This document shows, in pieces, positions 57,282 through 64,000 of a stretch of DNA of 64,000 bases. The stretch covers positions 468,412 to 532,411 of the forward strand of contig NZ_FXAY01000003.1 in assembly GCF_900177685.1 (NCBI RefSeq), written 5' to 3'. A program made the translations under genes and the position numbers. How positions within the stretch are numbered: position 1 is the first letter of the stretch; each line of letters opens with the position of its first letter. The notes under the pieces are model-generated. The model was not told the origin of the DNA and did no database searches. It was given only the letters and a program-made list of their open reading frames with translations. Origin of the DNA: Agreia pratensis. Lineage in GTDB: Bacteria; Actinomycetota; Actinomycetes; Actinomycetales; Microbacteriaceae.

Positions 57282-57310
57282 CAGGTTCCACCGTCTAAGG
57301 AGTATCGAGC

Positions 57311-58081
57311 GTGTCAACAAACCCCCTGAAACCCGAATCCATGGCTGCGAAGCGGGTTCTCGTCACCGGTTCATCGCGCGGAATCGGCGCTGACACCGTG
57401 TCGTACTTCGCCGCCGCAGGAGCTCGAGTGGCCATCAACTTCCGTAACAAAGAGGCTCGTGCGCTCAAGCTGGCCGCGAAGATCGCCGAAGACGGGGGAG
57501 AGGCGATCACCGTCGGCGCAGACCTCACCGATCCTGCTTCGGTCGCCCAACTGTTCGAGCGCATCCAGTCGGAGTTCGGGGGTCTCGACGTGCTGGTGCT
57601 GAATGCATCGGGCGGGATGGAGGGCGGCATGGCAGCCGACTACGCGATGACACTCAACCGCGATGCCCAGTTGAATGTATTGACCAGTGCCGTGCCACTT
57701 CTGGCGCCCGGCTCGAGAGTCGTCTTCGTCACCAGTCACCAGGCGCACTTCATCCACACCACTGAGACGATGCCCGAGTACGTGCCCGTGGCGCTGTCGA
57801 AGCGCGCCGGCGAGGACGCACTGCGCGCACTCATTCCCGAGCTCGACGAAAAGGGAATCGAATTCGTGGTGGTCTCCGGCGACATGATCGAGGGCACCAT
57901 CACCGCGACGCTGCTCGAACGAGCCAATCCAGGCGCGATCAGCTCGCGCAAAGAGTCCGCAGGCCGCCTCTACAACGTCGGCGAATTCGCGGCCGAGGTA
58001 GCACTCGCCGCCGTCGAGCCCATTCCGGAGAACCACACGCGCTACGTCGGCGACATCAGCGACTTCGGCCCTGTCGACTGA
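57311..58081 (+). CDS. SDR family oxidoreductase with altered catalytic motif
   Basis: The 256-residue product has the NAD(P) motif VTGSSRGIG near residues 18-26 and NASGG in VLVLNASGGMEGG. The usual YxxxK is replaced: the Lys lies in VPVALSK, with Val four residues before it and the nearest Tyr seven residues before. The Ser of VTSHQAHF may fill the catalytic Ser place. Activity and substrate are therefore uncertain. AAGGAG lies eight bases before the GTG start. The Nudix gene follows by four bases. Confidence 0.82.
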   Translation: MSTNPLKPESMAAKRVLVTGSSRGIGADTVSYFAAAGARVAINFRNKEARALKLAAKIAEDGGEAITVGADLTDPASVAQLFERIQSEFGGLDVLVLNASGGMEGGMAADYAMTLNRDAQLNVLTSAVPLLAPGSRVVFVTSHQAHFIHTTETMPEYVPVALSKRAGEDALRALIPELDEKGIEFVVVSGDMIEGTITATLLERANPGAISSRKESAGRLYNVGEFAAEVALAAVEPIPENHTRYVGDISDFGPVD

Positions 58082-58085
58082 TTCG

Positions 58086-58568
58086 GTGCCGGGCAGCATG
58101 GCTGAACACTCCGTGACGACAGACGTCGTCTACGCGAAGTCGCGGGTATTGCTCGTAGACCAGTACGACCACATTCTGCTCCTGCTGACCCGGCATGATG
58201 TCGACACCTATCCGGCACGCTGGCTCACGACGGGAGGTCATCTCGAGGCCGGCGAGGACCACCCGACGGCGGCGATCAGGGAACTGTTCGAAGAGACCGG
58301 CCTCGTCATCGACGATCCAGGGCAAGCATTCTGGAGTCGCGACTTCGTGGCCGAACGAGCGCCCGGCGTCTGGGCCTCGCACCACGAGGTCTGGTATTCG
58401 GTGCGCACCGATCGATTCGAGATCGACACCAGCAACTGGACGCCCGAGGAACTCGTCGACATCGTTGATCAACGCTGGTGGAGCCTGCGCGAGCTCGAGG
58501 CGACGACCGAGCCCATAGAACCCGAAAACCTCGCCAGGCTTCTCCGAAATCAGCTGTCCACCTGCTGA
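58086..58568 (+). CDS. Nudix hydrolase
   Basis: The product is 160 residues from GTG 58086, or 156 from ATG 58098. The Nudix box is complete: GGHLEAGE, seven residues, then RELFEETGL. It hydrolyses a nucleoside diphosphate linked to another group; the substrate is unknown. It lies between an SDR gene and a UvrA-like gene in one apparent operon, with gaps of 4 and 22 bases. Confidence 0.88.
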   Translation: MPGSMAEHSVTTDVVYAKSRVLLVDQYDHILLLLTRHDVDTYPARWLTTGGHLEAGEDHPTAAIRELFEETGLVIDDPGQAFWSRDFVAERAPGVWASHHEVWYSVRTDRFEIDTSNWTPEELVDIVDQRWWSLRELEATTEPIEPENLARLLRNQLSTC

Positions 58569-58590
58569 TATCCGGACAACGGAGACGATC

Positions 58591-60948
58591 ATGAGCCTGG
58601 CTGCCGACAACCACGACCGCATACGGGTGCGCGGGGCGCGGGAGAACAACCTCAAGAACATCGACGTCGATATCCCGAAGCGCCGGTTGACCGTATTCAC
58701 CGGCGTCTCAGGGTCTGGCAAGAGCTCCCTGGTCTTCGGTACCGTCGCTGCGGAGTCGCAGCGCATGATCAACGAGACCTACAGCGCTTTTCTGCAGGGG
58801 CTCATGCCCACGCTCGCTCGCCCCGATGTCGACGTGCTCGAGGGCGTAACGACGGCCATCATCGTCGATCAGGAGCGCATGGGCGCGAATTCGCGATCCA
58901 CGGTCGGAACCGCAACCGACGCCAACGCGATGCTGCGGATCGTTTTCTCCCGGCTCGGGCAGCCTCGGATCGGACCGCCCCAGGCTTACGCATTCAATGT
59001 CCCTTCGATCAGCGGAGCAGGCGCCGTGACGATGGAGAAGGGCGGACGCGAGGTCAAAGAGCGTCGCAGCTTCACCGTGACCGGGGGAATGTGTCCACGA
59101 TGTGAGGGCATGGGCCGCGTCAACGACATCGACCTCGCACAGCTCTACGATTCCTCGAAGTCGTTGGCCGAGGGCGCCCTCACCATCCCCGGCTACACCG
59201 CAGACGGATGGGGCGTGCGCATCTTCACGGGTTCAGGATTTCTCGACGCCGACAAAGCCATCCGCGACTACTCGAAGAAAGAACTCGACGACTTTCTGCA
59301 CCACGAGCCGACGAAGATCAAAATCGGCGACATCAACATGACCTACGAGGGTCTCGTTCCGAAGGTGCAGAAGGCGTTCCTCTCGAAAGATCGTGAGGCG
59401 ATGCAGCCGCACATCCGTGCGTTCGTCGACCGGGCGGTCACCTTCACCGTCTGCCCGGAGTGCAACGGGACACGCCTCAACGTCGGCGCCCGATCGTCTC
59501 GTATCGGAGGGGTCAACATCGCGGATGCCTGCGCTATGCAGATCAGCGACCTCGCCCAGTGGGTGCGCACCATCGACGAGCCTTCTGTCGCCCCGCTCTT
59601 GTCGGCCCTGCAGCGGTCACTCGACTCCTTCGTCGAGATCGGACTCGGATATCTCTCCCTCGACCGCCCATCCGGAACGCTCTCGGGAGGCGAGGCTCAG
59701 CGCACCAAGATGATCCGCCATCTGGGTTCCTCGTTGACCGATGTGACCTACGTGTTCGACGAGCCGACGATCGGCCTGCATCCCCACGACATCCAGAGCA
59801 TGAATCGTCTTCTTCTCCAACTACGAGACAAGGGGAACACCGTTCTCGTCGTCGAGCACAAGCCCGAGACGATCGCCATCGCCGACCACATCGTCGACCT
59901 CGGACCTCGCGCCGGAACAGCCGGCGGAACCGTCTGCTTCGAGGGGACAGTCGACGGGCTGCGGGGGAGCGGAACCCTGACAGGCGCCCATCTCGACGAC
60001 CGTCACGTTCTGAAGCATGCCGTGCGGAGCCGTTCCGGCGTGCTCGAGATCCGCGACGCACACACGCACAACCTGCGCCACGTCGATGTCGACATTCCTA
60101 CCGGCGTACTCACCGTCATCACCGGGGTGGCCGGCTCGGGCAAGAGCTCCCTCATCCACGGCTCGATCGCTGGCCGCGACGGCGTGGTCTCTGTGGATCA
60201 GACGGCAATCCGGGGCTCGAGGCGCAGCAATCCTGCGACCTACACAGCACTACTCGAGCCGATAAGGAAGGCCTTCGCCAAGGCCAACGGCGTGAAGCCG
60301 GCGTTATTCAGCGCCAACTCCGAGGGTGCGTGCCCGAATTGCAACGGCTCAGGCGTGATCGTGACCGATCTCGGAATGATGGCATCGGTCACGACGACAT
60401 GCGAGGTGTGCGACGGCCGACGCTTCGACGCGTCGGTGCTCGAGTACAAGCTGGCGGGACGCGACATCAGCGAGGTCCTCGCGATGAGCGTCGACGAGGC
60501 CCTGGAATATTTCTCGACGGGGGAGTCACGCACACCCTCGGCGCAGGCGATCCTGGAGAGGCTGACAGATGTCGGCCTGGGCTACATCCGCCTCGGGCAA
60601 CCACTGAACACGCTGTCGGGAGGAGAACGTCAACGACTGAAGCTCGCCACCCACATGGCGGAACAGGGCGGCGTCTACATCCTCGACGAGCCGACAACGG
60701 GTCTTCACCTCGCCGATGTCGAGCAGCTGCTCGGACTACTCGACCGTCTCGTCGACTCCGGAAAGTCGGTGATCGTCATCGAGCACCATCAGGCGGTGAT
60801 GGCTCACGCCGACTGGATCATCGATATCGGGCCGGGCGCAGGTCACGACGGCGGTCACGTGGTCTTCGAGGGCACACCGGCCGATCTCGTGTCGGCGCGT
60901 TCTACGCTGACGGGCGACTACCTGGCGCGATACATCGACGCTCCCTGA
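58591..60948 (+). CDS. Short UvrA-like ABC ATPase (UvrA2/DrrC type)
   Basis: The 785-residue product has two UvrA-type ABC modules: Walker A GVSGSGKSS and GVAGSGKSS, signatures LSGGEAQRTKM and LSGGERQRLKL, and zinc motifs CPRCEGMG, CPECNG and CPNCNGSG/CEVCDGRR. It is about 150-200 residues shorter than true UvrA, mainly in the UvrB-binding region, so it is likely a paralogue of the kind linked to DNA-binding drug tolerance or alternative repair. No uvrB or drug gene is near. ATG 58591 has GGAG upstream. Confidence 0.88.
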   Translation: MSLAADNHDRIRVRGARENNLKNIDVDIPKRRLTVFTGVSGSGKSSLVFGTVAAESQRMINETYSAFLQGLMPTLARPDVDVLEGVTTAIIVDQERMGANSRSTVGTATDANAMLRIVFSRLGQPRIGPPQAYAFNVPSISGAGAVTMEKGGREVKERRSFTVTGGMCPRCEGMGRVNDIDLAQLYDSSKSLAEGALTIPGYTADGWGVRIFTGSGFLDADKAIRDYSKKELDDFLHHEPTKIKIGDINMTYEGLVPKVQKAFLSKDREAMQPHIRAFVDRAVTFTVCPECNGTRLNVGARSSRIGGVNIADACAMQISDLAQWVRTIDEPSVAPLLSALQRSLDSFVEIGLGYLSLDRPSGTLSGGEAQRTKMIRHLGSSLTDVTYVFDEPTIGLHPHDIQSMNRLLLQLRDKGNTVLVVEHKPETIAIADHIVDLGPRAGTAGGTVCFEGTVDGLRGSGTLTGAHLDDRHVLKHAVRSRSGVLEIRDAHTHNLRHVDVDIPTGVLTVITGVAGSGKSSLIHGSIAGRDGVVSVDQTAIRGSRRSNPATYTALLEPIRKAFAKANGVKPALFSANSEGACPNCNGSGVIVTDLGMMASVTTTCEVCDGRRFDASVLEYKLAGRDISEVLAMSVDEALEYFSTGESRTPSAQAILERLTDVGLGYIRLGQPLNTLSGGERQRLKLATHMAEQGGVYILDEPTTGLHLADVEQLLGLLDRLVDSGKSVIVIEHHQAVMAHADWIIDIGPGAGHDGGHVVFEGTPADLVSARSTLTGDYLARYIDAP

Positions 60949-61327
60949 GGGCGAATAATTATTATGTCAAGACATGTCGAACGACGACATTTGGCGAGCC
61001 GGATGCCGATGCATCGGACCCGTAAGCCCGTCACCGCGTGCACACCCGCGCCGACACGGGCCGCGCGCCCTCGCAATGCGCGCCGAGGGCACCTATTCCG
61101 AGCCGCGTGAGCATCGGGTCGAAGCATCGGGTCACTCGAGGCGATCACCCCTGAAAACCCCGCTTCGCCATCTCCGGCGTAAAGCCGATAATGCACATTA
61201 TGTCAACACATCCGTCTTTCGCCTGTGGCGGCACCCCTACGAGAACCTCGTCTGATTCCCAACTGGCGAACCGAGTTCACTCTGCAGACAGGCTCTGACA
61301 CTGAGCGCCTGGCGTGATCGAGCGCCG
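60949..61327. promoter_or_regulatory. Gene-poor region with a repeated ATTATGTCAAnACAT element
   Basis: This 379-bp interval lies between the convergent uvrA-like gene and dhaM. Two copies of ATTATGTCAAnACAT occur at 60961-60975 and 61197-61211. Each is next to an AT-rich palindrome (AATAATTATT at 60954-60963; ATAATG-CA-CATTAT at 61188-61201), and the first contains the inverted repeat ATGTC-AA-GACAT. On the minus strand both read TTGACATAAT. I see no convincing gene between them; a short frame here overlaps the uvrA-like end and looks random. Confidence 0.55.
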
Positions 61328-62053
61328 TCAGTGCTCTCCGAAGCCTGACTCGACGAGGCCAGCAAGCGCGTCGACAGCTGAACGCCCATTCGGCGACGTC
61401 GTGGCCAGTTCGATCGTGTTGCCCTTCACGAGCCCCATCGACATGATGCCCAGAAGGCTCCTGGCGTCTTTTCCATTCACCGTCACGGGTACATCGAGTG
61501 TGTTGGCCATTTTCACGAACTCCGCCGCCGGGCGCGCGTGCAGACCGTCTCGATTCACGATCGTCACGCTGCGCGAGTAGCCCTCGGGCACACGAGCAGC
61601 TCCTCCATCGACCGACGGCCGATCCTCGGTTGCGAACGCGCCTATCGCGGACCGGGCGGCCGAGACGACTGCGGCCAGGTCTCCCCCGCCCTCCGCCTCG
61701 ACCGCCGCAGCGACAGCGCCCTCGACGAGTGGCGCATCCACGATGACGACCCGCTCACGAACAGCGTCGTCGAGGAAGTCCTTGGCGGTCTCGGCCGTCA
61801 GGATCGCCGAACCCAAGTCGCACAGAACGACAACACCGACACCCGAGTCGACAGCGGCGATCGCGGCTGCGACACGGTCGAAACTCGTGCCCACTCCCCC
61901 GTCGTCGGTACCGCCCGCCGCTGCAAGCGCCGTTCCGGCGGCCATCTGAGCCGCCAACTCGACGAGACCCTCGGCGATCTTCGCGCTGTGCGAAACGAAG
62001 ACGAGGCCGACCTTGCCCGAGACTCCCGTCACCTCAGGCGCCTGCCGCTGCAT
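61328..62053 (-). CDS. dhaM: DhaM: PTS-type EIIA domain fused to HPr, dihydroxyacetone kinase phosphotransferase subunit
   Basis: The product is 241 residues from ATG 62053; GTG 62032, just after the dhaL stop, is equally possible. The N-terminal part is an EIIA-Man fold (VGLVFVSHSAKIAEG with the phospho-His, VVVLCDLGSAILTAE). The C-terminal part is HPr (NRDGLHARPAAEFVK with active His; RSLLGIMSMG Ser region). It passes phosphate from PEP (through enzyme I) to DhaL-bound ADP. The enzyme I-like domain of E. coli DhaM is absent, so a separate EI must serve. Confidence 0.9.
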   Translation of the reverse strand: MQRQAPEVTGVSGKVGLVFVSHSAKIAEGLVELAAQMAAGTALAAAGGTDDGGVGTSFDRVAAAIAAVDSGVGVVVLCDLGSAILTAETAKDFLDDAVRERVVIVDAPLVEGAVAAAVEAEGGGDLAAVVSAARSAIGAFATEDRPSVDGGAARVPEGYSRSVTIVNRDGLHARPAAEFVKMANTLDVPVTVNGKDARSLLGIMSMGLVKGNTIELATTSPNGRSAVDALAGLVESGFGEH

Positions 62054-62672
62054 CTGCGGCGACACGAAGCAAGAGAGCAGAGGACTGAGCGCCCGGGTCA
62101 CGGTGTCCGATCGCCCTCTCCCCCAGATAGCTCGCCCGGCCCTTGCGCGCGACGAGCGGTTCGGTCGCACGCGCGCCGGCCTCGGCAGCTGTTGCAGCGG
62201 CATCTAGAATCGCAGCCTCGTCGAGCCCGGCGGCCAAAGCCTCTGCTGCGGCATCGACCGCGGGAGACCACGCATCCACCATCGTCTTGTCGCCCGGGGC
62301 GGCCTTGCCTCGCAGAACCACGCCGTCGCGGGCGGCTGTGAGCAGCGCAACGACCGCCGCACCGTCGAGCTCGGCCTGACCTGCGATCGCGCCTGCCGCC
62401 TTCAGATACGCGGTGCCGTACAGCGGACCCGCCGCACCACCGACGGTCGAGATCAGCGTCGTCGCGACCATTTTCAGGGCATCGCCGGGCGTCGCGTCTG
62501 TCGGCAGGTCGTCGAGCTTCAGCAGAACCGCTGAGAATCCGCGATCGAGATTCTCACCGTGGTCGCCGTCTCCGATCTCGCGATCGAGCGTGATCAGCTC
62601 GACTCGATGCTCCGAGACCACCGCCGCACTTCCCTTGATCCAGCGAACGGCCCAGTCTGTGTTCAACGTCAT
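62034..62672 (-). CDS. dhaL: Dihydroxyacetone kinase subunit DhaL
   Basis: The 212-residue product starts at ATG 62672 (MTLNTDWAVRWIKGSAAVVS) with GAAGG upstream. It has the ADP/Mg motif LDREIGDGDHGENLDRGF, and APGDKTMVDAW. DhaL keeps ADP bound and carries phosphate from DhaM to the substrate on DhaK. It lies four bases after dhaK, and its end overlaps the dhaM start if ATG 62053 is used. Confidence 0.95.
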   Translation of the reverse strand: MTLNTDWAVRWIKGSAAVVSEHRVELITLDREIGDGDHGENLDRGFSAVLLKLDDLPTDATPGDALKMVATTLISTVGGAAGPLYGTAYLKAAGAIAGQAELDGAAVVALLTAARDGVVLRGKAAPGDKTMVDAWSPAVDAAAEALAAGLDEAAILDAAATAAEAGARATEPLVARKGRASYLGERAIGHRDPGAQSSALLLRVAADAAAGA

Positions 62673-62676
62673 GCTG

Positions 62677-63678
<1,002 letters not shown>

Positions 63679-63915
63679 GGATGGCAATCCTCTGTGATGG
63701 CCGTGCGACCTGGAAGCGTCTCTGCGACCAGGGAGCTGCGCGGGAGCGGAGCTCGCAGTGCCAAATCTACTTGTTCGGTCGAGTTCGGCGAAAGAGCCTC
63801 GACTTTTGCGGGTCAGACCATATGCGCCTCGGATTCCTGCGGATATGGTGTACTCACCCGCTTGATGTCGGGCTCTGCACAAGGTGACGACGGAGTCACA
63901 CGGAAGAAGGTCAAT
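63679..63915. promoter_or_regulatory. Divergent dhaK/glpF control region with an inverted repeat
   Basis: The 237-bp gap contains the inverted repeat ACCATAT (63817-63823) and ATATGGT (63843-63849), arms 26 bp apart centre to centre, which could be an operator or overlapping promoter elements. The GAAGG site for glpF lies at 63906-63910. No regulator gene is in the window. Confidence 0.45.
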
Positions 63916-64000
63916 GTGGACAATCTTGGGGTTGTATTTCTTGCGGAGTTGGTAGGCACTGCCCTGCTGGTTCTGCTCGGTTGTGGTGTTGTCGCCAACG
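63916..64000 (+). CDS. glpF: Aquaglyceroporin (glycerol facilitator), N-terminal part, cut by window edge
   Basis: The frame from GTG 63916 gives 28 residues, [20 protein letters not shown] and LGCGVVAN, which match the first helix of MIP-family channels (the ELVGTxLLVxxGxG pattern). GAAGG lies six bases upstream. An ATG at 63914 is in another frame. Only the start is in the window, so the glycerol assignment rests on family pattern and its position divergent from dhaKLM. Confidence 0.8.
   Translation, partial: MDNLGVVFLAELVGTALLVLLGCGVVAN

Noticed and set aside
58591..60948. Canonical UvrA of nucleotide excision repair
   Set aside because: At 785 residues it lacks about 150-200 residues, chiefly the UvrB-binding region, so I treat it as a UvrA paralogue.
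60918..61196. A 92-codon minus-strand frame between the uvrA-like gene and dhaM
   Set aside because: It overlaps the uvrA-like 3' end, has no ribosome binding site, and its composition (Arg and Cys scattered, no domain) looks like random GC-rich reading.

Overview
The window reads as a high-GC chromosome segment of an actinobacterium, most likely a member of the Microbacteriaceae. Evidence: a mycothiol gene (mshC), the RNA polymerase partner rbpA, pafB/pafC, actinobacterial opcA-zwf-tal-tkt order, TatA/TatC next to a Ski2-like helicase, many GTG starts, and many 4-base start/stop overlaps. It is almost entirely housekeeping sequence. I see no insertion sequence, prophage, CRISPR array or rRNA operon; the only tRNA is tRNA-Leu(GAG).

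Layout. 1-5.5 kb: pentose-phosphate genes on the minus strand (tkt, tal, zwf, opcA, the last cut by the window edge). 5.7-8.2 kb: an HbpS/UPF0303-type gene, then ctaB and ctaA for heme O and heme A. 8.5-12.6 kb: a suf operon (sufB, sufD, Rieske protein, sufC, SufT-like) without sufS, sufU or sufR. 12.7-14.4 kb: an ABC-F ATPase. 14.4-19.7 kb: a biotin locus with a BioQ-like TetR repressor, a tandem operator, bioY, an acyl-CoA ligase, a thiolase homologue, bioM, bioN and a CHY zinc-finger gene. 19.7-22.6 kb: SURF1, a small conserved protein, a DUF3099 protein, fabG and serB. 22.6-29 kb: glycogen/trehalose genes (glgC, glgA/glgM, treS) with an ABC ATPase, ribosomal protein L31 type B and an exonuclease. 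29-41 kb: a hydrolase and glycosyltransferase pair, a phosphatase, a sirtuin, an RNA methyltransferase, a D,D-carboxypeptidase, an SGNH hydrolase, a helicase, an NlpC/P60 protein, a cold-shock protein, tRNA-Leu and an M20 peptidase. 41-54.5 kb: uppP, mshC, a PAC2 protein, a HAD phosphatase, trmI, an FKBP lipoprotein, pafB, pafC, a membrane coiled-coil protein, tatA, tatC, helY and lnt. 54.5-61 kb: rbpA, a GDPD/SPFH/NfeD trio, an SDR, a Nudix protein and a short UvrA-like protein. 61.3-64 kb: dhaM-HPr, dhaL and dhaK, divergent from the start of an aquaglyceroporin gene.

The most interesting system is the biotin locus. An ECF biotin transporter (bioY, bioM, bioN) is transcriptionally fused to an AMP-forming acyl-CoA ligase and a thiolase-fold protein. 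The thiolase homologue keeps the nucleophilic Cys and catalytic His but has Ala in place of the second catalytic Cys and Val in place of the Asn of the NEAF motif. The whole unit lies behind two TGAAC-N3-GTTCA operators. A comparable bioY-ligase-thiolase association is known in Bacillus (yhfU-yhfT-yhfS), but to my knowledge its chemistry is not established.

A second point is the trmI to pafBC interval. In mycobacteria the Pup-proteasome genes lie in this neighbourhood; here trmI is followed directly by an FKBP lipoprotein and pafBC, so no proteasome gene is present at this place. Several genes have a TAnnnT -10-like hexamer 5-8 bases before the start codon and no ribosome binding site, which suggests frequent leaderless transcription.
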